Assembly: GCF_027568395.1 (NCBI RefSeq)
Contig: NZ_JANKZL010000001.1
Span: forward strand, 62,001 to 126,000
Direction of reading: 5' to 3'
Source: Aminobacter sp. HY435
Lineage (GTDB): Bacteria; Pseudomonadota; Alphaproteobacteria; Rhizobiales; Rhizobiaceae
DNA: 64,000 nt
The first letter of the stretch is position 1, and each line of letters opens with the position of its first letter. Both the position numbers and the translations under genes were made by a program. The notes beneath the pieces are model-generated. The model made no database searches. It was not told where the DNA came from and worked only from the letters and a program-made list of their open reading frames with translations. This document shows, in pieces, positions 1-8,052 of the stretch.

Positions 1-901
1 TGGCGAAGTCCTTCTCGCCGAGCGCGTCGCCCGGGCAGTAGGTCATGCCTTCGAACTGCACCGAATAGACACCCTCGAACGGCTCGGTGCCGATGGTTGC
101 GGCGTTGCCGACCGCGTAGTTGGTCATGGTCAGGCTTGCCAGCACCGGCACGTCCCAGCCGATGTCATAGCGGTTTTCCAGCATCTTGCGCGAATCGTCG
201 CCGATCGAGTTGATCAGCAGAACAGCCTCGGCTTCGGAATTGCGCAGCGAAAACAGCTGCGGCGTCATGTCCTCGGTGCGGAAGGCGAATTCCTGCACGG
301 CGACCGGCTCGACGCCCTTGCCCTTCATGTAGTTGACGATATCGGCGACAGCCGCTTTCGACATGCCGCCATTGTCCGAGATCAACGCCAGCTTGGTGAG
401 CTTCAGCACGTCGAGAGCGTAGGTGATATTGGGGATCATCTGGTTCTCGCCGATCGGCGAGGTCGAGAAGTGATACGGACCGACCTGCGGCGTCAGCTGG
501 GTAGAGGCGGCGCTGGAAATCTGGGCGATGTTGGCTTCGGTGCCGATCGGCATCAGCGGCGTTGTTTCCTGGCTGGTCGCAGGGCCGACAACCGCCTGCA
601 CCTTTTCGCTTTCGATCAGGCGACGCATTTCGCTGACGCCGTGCGTCGGATCGGTCATTGTGTCGGCAAGGACGAGCTCGACCTTCTTGCCCAGGATGCC
701 GCCGGAGGCATTGATATCTTCGATCGCGCGCTTCCAGGCGATCTCGGCGTTCTTGCCGATTGAAGCGCCAGCACCCGTCAGCGACATGATGCCACCGATC
801 TTGATTGTCTCCTCGGCGTGCGCGGCAGTCGCGCCAGCCAGGGCGGTGAAGGACATCAGGGCGGCTGCGAGGGTGCGCCGGCTGCGGATGCTGGTAGTCA
901 T
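1..901 (-). CDS. LIV-type ABC transporter substrate-binding protein (3' end outside window)
   Basis: This is a periplasmic binding protein of the leucine/amide family (type 1 periplasmic fold). Read on the minus strand it begins MTTSIRSRRTLAAALMSF, and a signal peptide ends near AHA-EE at about residue 29. It continues with IKIGGIMSLTGAGASIGK and VVGPATSQETTPLMPI, which are typical of LivK-like proteins. About 300 codons are visible before the window edge, against a usual 380-410, so the C-terminus lies outside. The ATG at 901 is preceded by GAGGAG at a good distance. It faces the same way as the permease/ATPase genes at 13.5-16.9 kb and probably serves them, since no other LIV binding protein is in view. 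The likely ligand is the substrate of the intervening acyl-CoA pathway rather than an amino acid (inference). A palindrome shared with the other cluster promoters lies 57 bases upstream. Confidence 0.9.
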   Translation of the reverse strand, partial: MTTSIRSRRTLAAALMSFTALAGATAAHAEETIKIGGIMSLTGAGASIGKNAEIAWKRAIEDINASGGILGKKVELVLADTMTDPTHGVSEMRRLIESEKVQAVVGPATSQETTPLMPIGTEANIAQISSAASTQLTPQVGPYHFSTSPIGENQMIPNITYALDVLKLTKLALISDNGGMSKAAVADIVNYMKGKGVEPVAVQEFAFRTEDMTPQLFSLRNSEAEAVLLINSIGDDSRKMLENRYDIGWDVPVLASLTMTNYAVGNAATIGTEPFEGVYSVQFEGMTYCPGDALGEKDFA

Positions 902-957
902 GAACTTACTCCTCGGAAATCGGAAGCCGCCCTGTCCGCCTAACGATCCGCCTCCGC

Positions 958-977
958 ATCGTCCATAAGGACCATTG
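958..977 (-). promoter_or_regulatory. Cluster operator site A (GTCC-N4-GGAC palindrome) upstream of the binding-protein gene
   Basis: The top strand reads ATCGTCCATAAGGACCATTG. Read as the minus strand it contains GTCC-TTAT-GGACGAT, matching the other four sites of this window in the GTCC/GGAC core and in the GGACGAT arm. It lies 57 bases upstream of the start codon at 901. Operator function is inferred from recurrence at the promoters of one cluster; the binding protein is unknown. Confidence 0.6.
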
Positions 978-1070
978 GATTGGGCCAGCGCCATCTGGCA
1001 GCAGGCTGACGCAACGTCGTGGACCAATCATGCCCTGATCTTCCAATCAGCTTTCCGGGAGCAATGCCTC

Positions 1071-1505
1071 TCACCCGATCGAACGATGAAGAAAGCAGCT
1101 GCGTAGCCGACACTCCGGACAATGCCAGGGCGGCATTTGTATCCGCAGCGGAGGAGCCTGCCAGCCGGAGCCGGTCATGAACTCCGAGCGCGAAAAACCC
1201 TCTTCGCCTACAAGCTCCGCCAGGGTCGTGACCTTGCCCAGCGGCAGGTCGATGAACGGATCTTCGGCATAGAGGGCATTGTAGCGCGCGATCCGCTCCT
1301 CGGACGCAGTGGCCGAATAGATGGCTCCGGGACGGTCCCGGCGCTGCCGCTCGATGATGAGCGTGCTGCTCTCGGCGTCGACCGCCGTGCGCAACGCCTT
1401 GAGAAAGCCGTCGAACGGCTTTGTTTCGGTGATGCCGGCATAGAGCAGTTCTGCCAGGCGGTCGTGGTCGGGCCAGGCCGTGGATGTTTCGGCCCGGTTG
1501 GCCAC
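1071..1505 (-). pseudogene. Truncated LuxR-type transcriptional regulator fragment
   Basis: The first roughly 115 residues (MANRAETSTAWPDHDRLAEL, then SSTLIIERQ, then YALYAEDPFIDLP-like and TTLAELVGEEGFSRSEF) resemble the N-terminal sensory half of LuxR/HTH regulators found in rhizobial genomes. After SEF the reading becomes Pro/Cys/Arg-rich and stops at residue 144. Only about 170 bases separate it from the next gene, too little for the missing half and the helix-turn-helix domain of the usual 350-380 residues. The start is a GTG three bases after the stop of the dehydrogenase gene, so the two were probably cotranscribed. I interpret it as the relic of a regulator lost by deletion; a working short protein is less likely. 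The family call is from memory of the sequence pattern. Confidence 0.6.
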
Positions 1506-1508
1506 GCG

Positions 1509-2315
1509 TCAGCTCTGGTCGGGCTTGGCGTAGCGCTTGATCAGGTCCAGGAACAGCGGGGTTTCGCCGCCGCCGTGAACTTCAAGCTGCGCGCCGGTGA
1601 CAAAAGTCGCGGTCGGGTTGGCGAGGTACAGGGCGGCGCGGGCGATGTCTTCGCCGCGGCCCATGCGCTTCATCGGCACGGAGGCGGCGATCGCCTCCTG
1701 CGCCTCGAGCGATCCGTAGGTCTCTTCGGCCTTCTCGGTCTCGATCAGGCCGACGATGATGGCGTTGACCCTGACCTTCGGCGCCCATTCCTGGGCAAGG
1801 CTGGCGGTCAGGCTCAGAAGCCCAGCCTTGGCCGCGCCATAAGCAGCGGTGCCCGGCGACGGTCGGCGGCCCGAAACGCTGGCAATGTTGATGATGTTGC
1901 CGCCCTCCGGCAGCTTCGCCATCCACCGGTAGGCTGCCTGCGACAGATAGATCGGCGCCATCAGGTTGAGGTTGATGATGGCGTCGGAGAAGCGCGGCGA
2001 AACTGTTGCCGCGTCGACATGGGGCGAACCGCCGGCATTGTTGACCAGAACGTCGACGCGGCCATGCTCTTCTCCGACCCTGTCGAGCAGGTCGATGCAG
2101 GCTGCGGCCGTGCGCACGTCGCATTGCATGAAGATCGCCTTGTTGCCGTTGGCATGCGGCAGGCTGTCCGGCTCGGTGCGCGCGCACACCACGACGACTG
2201 CCCCTGCGCCCAGGAAACCCTCGGCTATGGCGCGCCCGATTCCCTTGGTGCCGCCGGTCACAATGACCACGCGTCCCACGAAATTGGTCGAAGCCGGTAG
2301 CGTCGCGCTGCTCAT
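1509..2315 (-). CDS. SDR family NAD(P)-dependent oxidoreductase
   Basis: This is a classical short-chain dehydrogenase of 268 residues. The nucleotide-binding TGGTKGIG is at residues 20-27, NNAGG follows, the catalytic Ser is in IINIASVSG, and the YGAAK Tyr/Lys pair is near residues 159-163. I chose the ATG at 2315 (MSSATLPA) because GGAG lies six bases before it; an in-frame GTG at 2327 has no such signal. The likely role is oxidation of a 3-hydroxyacyl-CoA or ring hydroxyl in the surrounding CoA-ester pathway, as inferred from the neighbouring ligase, dehydrogenases and thiolase. The gene is divergent from the acyl-CoA ligase at 2519, and a shared 203-base gap holds operator site B. Confidence 0.92.
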   Translation of the reverse strand: MSSATLPASTNFVGRVVIVTGGTKGIGRAIAEGFLGAGAVVVVCARTEPDSLPHANGNKAIFMQCDVRTAAACIDLLDRVGEEHGRVDVLVNNAGGSPHVDAATVSPRFSDAIINLNLMAPIYLSQAAYRWMAKLPEGGNIINIASVSGRRPSPGTAAYGAAKAGLLSLTASLAQEWAPKVRVNAIIVGLIETEKAEETYGSLEAQEAIAASVPMKRMGRGEDIARAALYLANPTATFVTGAQLEVHGGGETPLFLDLIKRYAKPDQS

Positions 2316-2397
2316 TTCATTCTCCACGCTGGTCGTGCGTATCGCGTCTGTCGTTGCGCACAGTCCTACAGGTCTTTAAGTCCATCGATGGCGGCTT

Positions 2398-2417
2398 TAT
2401 TCGTCTCTTCGGACGAT
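2398..2417 (+). promoter_or_regulatory. Cluster operator site B between the divergent SDR and ligase genes
   Basis: The top strand reads TATTCGTCTCTTCGGACGAT. Compared with site C (reverse complement) 15 of 20 positions agree, including the full GGACGAT arm. The left core is GTCT instead of GTCC. It is 82 bases from the SDR start and 102 bases from the ligase start, so one site could control both divergent genes. Confidence 0.55.
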
Positions 2418-2518
2418 GCCTGCCGCTGGCCGGTGCCTATGTTCGCGCCAAACTAGCCCGGCTGTCGCCTTGGTGCACAGCCCTTTGTCGTATCGGCCTC
2501 GCGCCGTCAGGTAGCCAG

Positions 2519-4102
2519 ATGATTGCAGAAGACGCCAACTGGAAGTTCACCACGATCCCCAACCTTTGCGCGCGCGCCGCGGAGGTCTATGGCGACCGGC
2601 CGGCCATTGAGGACGGCATCACCCTGAACTACGTCGAACTCGATGCCGTTCGCCGTCGCGTCGCCAAGGCGATGATCGCTGCCGGCGTCCAGAGGGGCGA
2701 CCGGATCATGATCTGGGCCCCCAACACCTGGAAGTGGTTCGCCACCGCACTCGGCCTTGTCAGCGCCGGTGCGGTGCTGATCCCCGCCAGCACCCGCTTC
2801 AAGGGCGCGGAGATCGCCGAACTGGTCAAGCGCAGCGGCACCTCGATGCTGTTTTCGGTCGGCGAATTCCTCGGCGCCTACTATCCCGATCAGCTCAAGG
2901 CTGAGACGCGCGAAATCCTGCGACAGGTCGTCGTCATCGGCGAGCCGCGCGGCGGCGATCTCGACTGGGACAGCTTTGTCGCCAGGGGCGACAGCATCAG
3001 CGACGCGGAGCTCGCCGAGCGCGAAGCGACGGTCGGCCCCGATGATCTCTGCGACATGCTTTTCACCTCGGGTACGACCGGCTACCCCAAGGGCGTCATG
3101 TACGGTCACCAGCAGTGCCTCAAGGCGATCGACGCCTGGGCAACGCGCGTCGGCATCCGCGAACATGACCGCATCCTGGTCATCCCGCCCTTCTTCCATG
3201 CCTTCGGCTACCGCTCGGGCGCCATCGTCTCGATGATGCGCGGCGCCGTCCTCATGCCGCATCTGACATATGACGCAGGCGAAATCCTCAAGCGCGTCTC
3301 CGAGGAAAAGATCAGCGTCATTCCCGGACCGCCGGCCATCTTCCACGGCATGCTGCAGCATCCGGAACTGGCGAAGTTCGACACCAGTTCGCTGCGTCTC
3401 GGCGTGACCGGTGGCGCGGTGGTTCCCTCGATCCTCATCCGCCGCATGCGCGAGGAGCTTGGCTTCGCTGGCGTGGTCAATGGCTACGGCCTGACCGAAT
3501 GCGGCGGCTACGGCACCATGTGCCTGGCGACCGATCCCGACGAAGTCATCGCCAACACCGCGGGCAAGGCCGCGGCCGGTGTGGAAGTCCGCATCATGGA
3601 CGACGACAGGAACTTCCTGCCCGACGGCCAGCCAGGCGAAGTGGTGATCCGTGGCTACATTGTCATGAAGGGCTACTTCAACGATCCGGAATCGACCGCC
3701 AAGACCATCGACTCCGAGGGCTGGCTGCACACCGGCGACGTCGGCTATTTCGACGCCGATGGCAACCTGCGCATCGAAGACCGTCTCAAGGACATGTACA
3801 TCACCGGCGGCTTCAATTGCTATCCGGCCGAGATCGAGCGCATGCTGAGCACGCATCCGGCGATCGGCATCGTCGCCGTAATCGGCGTTCCCGAAGAACG
3901 CCTCGGCGAGGTCGGGAAGGCCTATGTTGTGCTGCGTCCCGGCACAGCGGCGACGGAAAAGGAAATCATCGACTGGTCGCGCGCCAACATGGCCAACTAC
4001 AAGTGCCCGCGCTTTGTCGAAATCCGGTCTTCGCTGCCCACCAGCCCGCAGGGCAAGGTGCTGAAGAACCTTTTGCGGGATGAGGCTCCCCAAGACGCCT
4101 GA
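2519..4102 (+). CDS. AMP-binding acyl-CoA ligase, FadD3-like
   Basis: An ANL-superfamily acyl-CoA synthetase of 527 residues that would activate a carboxylic acid to its CoA ester. The AMP-binding P-loop motif LFTSGTTGYPKGV is near residues 180-192, FFHAFGYRSG follows, YGLTEC is near 322, the hinge/A8 region DRLKDMYITGGFNCYPAEIE is near 420-440, and the C-terminal catalytic lysine motif PQGKVLKN is near 509. Several stretches (PFFHxFGY, LIPH/LMPH, PGPPAIF, DMYITGGFN) recall mycobacterial FadD3, the ligase for steroid C/D-ring propionate; this is a remembered similarity, not an alignment. Sequence upstream of the ATG at 2519 is open to 2354 but reads as non-family, Cys/Arg-rich sequence, so the shorter start is preferred. 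It is the only cluster gene on the plus strand. Confidence 0.9.
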   Translation: MIAEDANWKFTTIPNLCARAAEVYGDRPAIEDGITLNYVELDAVRRRVAKAMIAAGVQRGDRIMIWAPNTWKWFATALGLVSAGAVLIPASTRFKGAEIAELVKRSGTSMLFSVGEFLGAYYPDQLKAETREILRQVVVIGEPRGGDLDWDSFVARGDSISDAELAEREATVGPDDLCDMLFTSGTTGYPKGVMYGHQQCLKAIDAWATRVGIREHDRILVIPPFFHAFGYRSGAIVSMMRGAVLMPHLTYDAGEILKRVSEEKISVIPGPPAIFHGMLQHPELAKFDTSSLRLGVTGGAVVPSILIRRMREELGFAGVVNGYGLTECGGYGTMCLATDPDEVIANTAGKAAAGVEVRIMDDDRNFLPDGQPGEVVIRGYIVMKGYFNDPESTAKTIDSEGWLHTGDVGYFDADGNLRIEDRLKDMYITGGFNCYPAEIERMLSTHPAIGIVAVIGVPEERLGEVGKAYVVLRPGTAATEKEIIDWSRANMANYKCPRFVEIRSSLPTSPQGKVLKNLLRDEAPQDA

Positions 4103-4165
4103 CCGCCCGCCGCCTGCCCTTCAGCCTCCCGGCCGAAGCGGCAGGCCTCCAATCGCTGAACTGAA

Positions 4166-4192
4166 AACGGGATGGCTTTTCGCCGTCCCGTT
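4166..4192 (+). terminator. Possible terminator of the acyl-CoA ligase gene
   Basis: The inverted repeat AACGGGA / TCCCGTT (4166-4172 with 4186-4192) encloses a GGC/GCC inner stem and a T-rich loop. It is followed by TGTCGTTT, a weak U tail. It lies 64 bases after the ligase stop. Confidence 0.4.
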
Positions 4193-4254
4193 GTCGTTTG
4201 GCGGACCATTGATCGCGGACATCGCCCCAGGTTTCGCCGGCAGCGGGCCAAAAT

Positions 4255-4285
4255 GCAAAAGGGCGCCGGTTTCCCGGCGCCCTCG
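4255..4285 (-). terminator. Rho-independent terminator of the catabolic operon
   Basis: A perfect 9-bp stem GGGCGCCGG / CCGGCGCCC (4261-4269 with 4274-4282) has a 4-base loop. AAAA precedes it on the plus strand, giving a U run when read as minus-strand RNA. It lies just after the stop of the last operon gene (4307). Confidence 0.85.
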
Positions 4286-4306
4286 AGCAACAGACTTGGC
4301 TGGCGT

Positions 4307-5212
4307 CTATGCGCCGTAGACGGACTTCGGCGCCGGCCGCGCGGCGACCAGGTCCTTGATCTTGTCGCCGAGCGCAGCCGCGTCCCAGCGGCTGCCCTTG
4401 TCGAACTCCGGACCATCGTTCCAGCCGAGGCAGACGCGGATCTTGCCGCCGATCAGCTCGAAGACCTGTCCGGTGACATCGGCCGACGCCGAGCTGCACA
4501 GCCAGGCAACCAGCGGCGCGGTGTTTTCCGGGGCGAAGATGTCGAACTCGCCGTCCTTGGCCTGCATCGCCTCGGCAAACGCCGTCTCGGTCATGCGCGT
4601 GCGGGCGTTGGGAGCGAGGCCGTTGGCGGTGATGCCGTAGCGGCGCAGTTCCGCAGCCTGGACCAGCGTCAGCGAGGCGATGCCGCCCTTGGCCGCCGAG
4701 TATGCGCTCTGGCCGACGCTGCCCTGCAGGCCGGCACCCGACGAGGTGTTGACGATGCGGGCGTCGATCTGCTTGCCCGCCTTCTGCTGGGCGCGCCAGT
4801 AGTCGACGGCGTGCCGGCTGACGCAGAAATGGCCGCGCAGATGCACGCGAAGCACCGCGTCCCACTCTTCCGGGGTGCAGGACACGAACATGCGGTCGCG
4901 TACGAAACCGGCATTGTTGACCACTGCGTGCAGATCGCCGAACGCGTCGAGCGCGGCCTTGACGATGCGACCGCCGGCCTCGAAATCGGTGACGTCGTCA
5001 TAGTTGGCGACGGCCTGGCCGCCCATGGCCTTGATTTCGTCGACCACCTGCTGCGCCGGCGTCTCCGTCGTCGCATCGCCATGGGTGCCGACGCCGAGAT
5101 CGTTGACCACCACCTTGGCGCCCTCGGACGCCAGTCCAAGCGCATAGGCGCGGCCCAGGCCGCGGCCTGCCCCGGTGACGATGACAACCCTGTTTTCGCA
5201 AATACCCGACAT
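4307..5212 (-). CDS. SDR family oxidoreductase, Hsd4/FabG-like
   Basis: A 301-residue short-chain dehydrogenase. TGAGRGLGRAYALGLASEG (residues 13-31) is the cofactor loop, VVVNDLG follows beta-2, NNAG and NTSSGAGLQ follow, and YSAAK is near residues 171-175. The VVNDLG element and the long C-terminal tail after the Rossmann core are typical of SDRs in actinobacterial steroid and acyl-CoA catabolism, for example IpdF or 17beta-HSD4-like enzymes (family knowledge). The start at 5212 (MSGICENRVV) puts the glycine motif at the usual place; the open frame upstream to 5311 is the tail of the neighbour read in another frame. It is the last gene of the minus-strand operon, 11 bases after the PaaY-like gene, with a terminator beyond. 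Predicted substrate: a 3-hydroxyacyl-CoA. Confidence 0.92.
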   Translation of the reverse strand: MSGICENRVVIVTGAGRGLGRAYALGLASEGAKVVVNDLGVGTHGDATTETPAQQVVDEIKAMGGQAVANYDDVTDFEAGGRIVKAALDAFGDLHAVVNNAGFVRDRMFVSCTPEEWDAVLRVHLRGHFCVSRHAVDYWRAQQKAGKQIDARIVNTSSGAGLQGSVGQSAYSAAKGGIASLTLVQAAELRRYGITANGLAPNARTRMTETAFAEAMQAKDGEFDIFAPENTAPLVAWLCSSASADVTGQVFELIGGKIRVCLGWNDGPEFDKGSRWDAAALGDKIKDLVAARPAPKSVYGA

Positions 5213-5223
5213 TTTGGTCTTTC

Positions 5224-5826
5224 TCACTTTGTCTTTGTGGACAGCCGCACCGCGCGTGCCTGGCCAGCGTTGCGCTTGCGGTTGGGCTCCACTGAACGGA
5301 GCGGTTCGCATTCGACGAGGTCGGCGAGCGACCTGTCCGCCAGTCGCTGATACTCACCGTCGCCATTGTTGCGCCAGCGGATCGCCTCTTCCGGCATTTC
5401 CTTGATGACTTTCGCCGGATTGCCTGCAACCAGGCTGCGCGCCGGCGTCACCGTGTCGTTCTTGACCAGGCTGAGGGCGGCCACCAGGCTGTCCTCGCCG
5501 ATGACAGCGCCGTCCAGCACGACAGAGTTCATGCCGACAAGCGCATTTTCGCCAACGTGACAGCCATGCAACACCACGCCATGCCCGATGGTCGCGCCGC
5601 GGCCGACGATGCAGTCCGAACCCGATCCGGTGTGCAGGGTGCAGTTGTCCTGCACGCTCGAGTCTCCGACCACCGTGATGCGGCCGAAATCGCCGCGCAG
5701 CGCCGCTCCGGGACCGATGTAGCAGCGCGGACCGATGGTCACGTCGCCGATCAGAACGGCCGTAGGGTGCAGGTAGGTGGTCGGATCGACGACAGGGACG
5801 ATACCCTCGAAGGCGTAGCAAGGCAT
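5224..5826 (-). CDS. Gamma-carbonic anhydrase-like / PaaY family hexapeptide-repeat protein
   Basis: A 200-residue left-handed beta-helix protein with many hexapeptide repeats: VLIGDVTIGPRCYIG, then GAALRGDFGRITVV, then SVQDNCTLHTG, IVGRGATIGHGVVLHGC and ALVGMNSVVLDGAVIG. The His residues in CTLH and GHGVVLHGC match the metal ligands of the gamma-carbonic anhydrase/PaaY/CaiE family. A non-repetitive, charged C-terminal tail of about 40 residues follows. In phenylacetate and carnitine pathways such proteins act as thioesterases or accessory factors that rescue CoA (family knowledge). Here, between the thiolase and an SDR, it may do the same for this pathway. Its ATG at 5826 is two bases from the thiolase stop, indicating translational coupling. 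Confidence 0.87.
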   Translation of the reverse strand: MPCYAFEGIVPVVDPTTYLHPTAVLIGDVTIGPRCYIGPGAALRGDFGRITVVGDSSVQDNCTLHTGSGSDCIVGRGATIGHGVVLHGCHVGENALVGMNSVVLDGAVIGEDSLVAALSLVKNDTVTPARSLVAGNPAKVIKEMPEEAIRWRNNGDGEYQRLADRSLADLVECEPLRSVEPNRKRNAGQARAVRLSTKTK

Positions 5827-5828
5827 GG

Positions 5829-6980
5829 TCAGAGCCTTTCGATGATGGTCACGTTGGCCTGGCCACCGCCTTCGCACATGGTCTGCAGCGCATAGCGGCC
5901 GTTGCGGCGCTCGAGTTCGTTCAGCATCGTGGTCATCAGACGTGCGCCGGTGGCGCCAAGCGGGTGGCCAAGAGCGATCGCCCCACCGTTCACATTGACC
6001 TTGTCGTGCGGGATGCCGAGTTCCTTCATCCAGGCGAGCGGGATCGAGGCGAACGCTTCGTTGCATTCGAACAGGTCGATGTCGTCGACCTTCAGGCCGG
6101 TCTTCTCGAGCGCATGGCGGGTCGCCGGGATCGGTGCTGTCAGCATCCAGACCGGGTCGTCGCCGCGCACGCTGATGTGATGGATGCGGGCGCGCGGCTT
6201 CAGGTTGTGGTCCTTCACGGCGCGCTCGGAGGCAATGAGCAGCGCAGCCGAAGCGTCGGCGTTCTGGCTGGCCACGCCCGCATGTACGCGGCCGCCTTCG
6301 ATCAGGGTCTTCAGCGTTGCCATCTTCTCCATCGACGTGTCGCGGCGCGGCGTCTCGTCGACGGCGAAGTCGCCGACCGGCACGATCTCGCCGGCGAAGC
6401 GGCCTTCATCGATCGCCGCCACCGCACGTCGATGGCTTTCATAGGCAAAGCGTTCCATCTCTTCGCGGCTGCACTGCCACTTCTCGGCAATCATCTCGGC
6501 TGAACGGAACTGGCTCACTTCCTGGTCGCCGTAGCGTGCGTTCCAGCCCGGCGAGGTGCTGAACGGATCGGGAAAACCGAACTGCGGCCCGACCAGCATG
6601 GCCGAAGCCATAGGGATCATGTTCATGTTCTGGACGCCACCGGCCACCACCAGGTCCTGCGTGCCGCTCATCACAGCCTGCGCCGCGAAATGCACCGCCT
6701 GCTGCGCCGATCCGCACTGGCGGTCGACTGTCACGCCAGGAACGTGGTGAGGCAGGCCTGCCACCAGCCAGCAGGTGCGGGCGATGTCGCCGGCCTGCGA
6801 ACCGATGGTATCGGTGCAGCCGTAGATGACATCATCCACCGCATTCGGATCAATACCGGTGCGCGCCATCAAGGCCTTGATAGGCTGGGCGCCGAGATCG
6901 GCGGAATGAAGGCCTGCGAGCGAACCCTTCTTGCGTCCGACAGGCGTGCGGACGGCGTCTACGATGTAAGCTTCAGGCAT
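5829..6980 (-). CDS. Acetyl-CoA C-acyltransferase (thiolase)
   Basis: A 383-residue degradative thiolase that would release acetyl-CoA or propionyl-CoA from a 3-ketoacyl-CoA. It starts MPEAYIVDAVRTPVGRKKG. The nucleophilic Cys is in VDRQCGSAQQAVHFAAQ near residue 90. The C-terminal block NGGAIALGHPLGATGAR carries the catalytic His, and CEGGGQAN carries the second Cys. Length and motifs fit FadA/PcaF-type enzymes; FadA6 of steroid catabolism is the comparison I would test. ATG at 6980 overlaps the end of the acyl-CoA dehydrogenase gene by 8 bases (ATGCCTGA), a tight operon junction. Confidence 0.95.
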   Translation of the reverse strand: MPEAYIVDAVRTPVGRKKGSLAGLHSADLGAQPIKALMARTGIDPNAVDDVIYGCTDTIGSQAGDIARTCWLVAGLPHHVPGVTVDRQCGSAQQAVHFAAQAVMSGTQDLVVAGGVQNMNMIPMASAMLVGPQFGFPDPFSTSPGWNARYGDQEVSQFRSAEMIAEKWQCSREEMERFAYESHRRAVAAIDEGRFAGEIVPVGDFAVDETPRRDTSMEKMATLKTLIEGGRVHAGVASQNADASAALLIASERAVKDHNLKPRARIHHISVRGDDPVWMLTAPIPATRHALEKTGLKVDDIDLFECNEAFASIPLAWMKELGIPHDKVNVNGGAIALGHPLGATGARLMTTMLNELERRNGRYALQTMCEGGGQANVTIIERL

Positions 6981-8037
6981 TTTCGGCCTCCCTGGCAAAA
7001 GTGTGTTCGGGTCCAAGCGCGGCGCCGAAAACGCGAGCGGAGACGCGCCCGCGATGGAAGGCGGGGCCGCCCCACCAGTTGGTCAGCGCGATGCCGCGCT
7101 TCAGGAAAAAGTGGACGTCGACCTCCCAGGAATAGCCCATGGCTCCATGCACCTGGATCGAGGTACGAGCGGCGACGTCGGACGCGTCGGCGCAGGCAAG
7201 CTTCGCCTGCGAGATGCGAGCGCGGCTGTACAGGTCACCCTGCTCCAGCTGGGCAGCGGCGGCATGCAGCACCGGCCTGGCGAATTCGATCTTGACCTGC
7301 GCGGTGGCAAGATGGTGCTTCACCGCCTGATACGAGCCGATCGGCTTGCCAAACTGCTGCCGCTCCTTGGCGTAGGCCACGCCGAGATCGACGCAACGCT
7401 GCGCCATGCCCTGCATCTGGGCCGCGGCAAACAGCGCGCCGCGATCTAGGGCTGCCGCGAGCGGCGCTTTGGCCAGGGTTGCGTCGGCCAACAGCGTTTC
7501 GGCACTCGGCTCGAACTCGACGGTGAACAGACGACGGAACGGGTCGACGCTCGGCTGGGCAACGAGCGTCGCCTTCACCGTCTCGACCAGATGCACCGCG
7601 CCATCACGGACAACGATAATGGCCTCAGCGGTATCGGCATCAGCCACGAACGGATTGGCAGGGTGCGCAACGGTGACCGTCACCTCGCCCGCCAGCGCCC
7701 GCTCGAGCAGAGCCCCAACGCGCGGGTTCCCGGCAAACGCGGCGAGCAACGGCAATGCAACGCCGGCATTTTCGACCAGCGGCTCAGGCAGTCCAGCATA
7801 GCCGCAAGCTTCGGCGATCTGCACGAAATCGACAGCCTTGAGGCCGAGGCCGCCCTGCTCTTCGGCGACAAGCGCCCCGGCAAGGCCCATCTCGACGATC
7901 TTGGCCCAGCGGACCTCGTCGCGCGCGGCACCCTCGCCCATCAGCCGGCGCAGGTCGGCCGGCTGGCAAACGTCGGCGAGCAGCTCGCGCACGACGTCTG
8001 ATGTCATCGTCTGTTCTTCGGAGAAACGGAAATCCAT
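6973..8037 (-). CDS. Acyl-CoA dehydrogenase family protein (smaller partner)
   Basis: A 354-residue FAD-dependent acyl-CoA dehydrogenase-like protein. Its N-terminal helical part is DFRFSEEQTMTSDVVRELL, its middle part is divergent, and a recognisable C-terminal FAD/adenine-binding segment reads AYAKERQQFGKPIGSYQAVKHH then SIQVHGAMGYSWEVDVHFF. It is encoded directly before a larger dehydrogenase. Such pairs form alpha2beta2 heterotetramers in steroid side-chain and ring degradation, where one subunit often lacks catalytic residues (family knowledge). The weak middle region supports this being the less canonical partner. ATG at 8037 follows GGGGAGGG. It overlaps the thiolase by 8 bases at its 3' end. 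Confidence 0.92.
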   Translation of the reverse strand: MDFRFSEEQTMTSDVVRELLADVCQPADLRRLMGEGAARDEVRWAKIVEMGLAGALVAEEQGGLGLKAVDFVQIAEACGYAGLPEPLVENAGVALPLLAAFAGNPRVGALLERALAGEVTVTVAHPANPFVADADTAEAIIVVRDGAVHLVETVKATLVAQPSVDPFRRLFTVEFEPSAETLLADATLAKAPLAAALDRGALFAAAQMQGMAQRCVDLGVAYAKERQQFGKPIGSYQAVKHHLATAQVKIEFARPVLHAAAAQLEQGDLYSRARISQAKLACADASDVAARTSIQVHGAMGYSWEVDVHFFLKRGIALTNWWGGPAFHRGRVSARVFGAALGPEHTFAREAENA

Positions 8038-8052
8038 GTGTCGTCCCTCCCC

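Noticed and set aside
1122-2300. Long plus-strand open frame of 392 codons
   Set aside because: It is the complement of the SDR gene; it has no family match, and the minus-strand protein has the full set of SDR motifs. High GC makes such shadow frames common.
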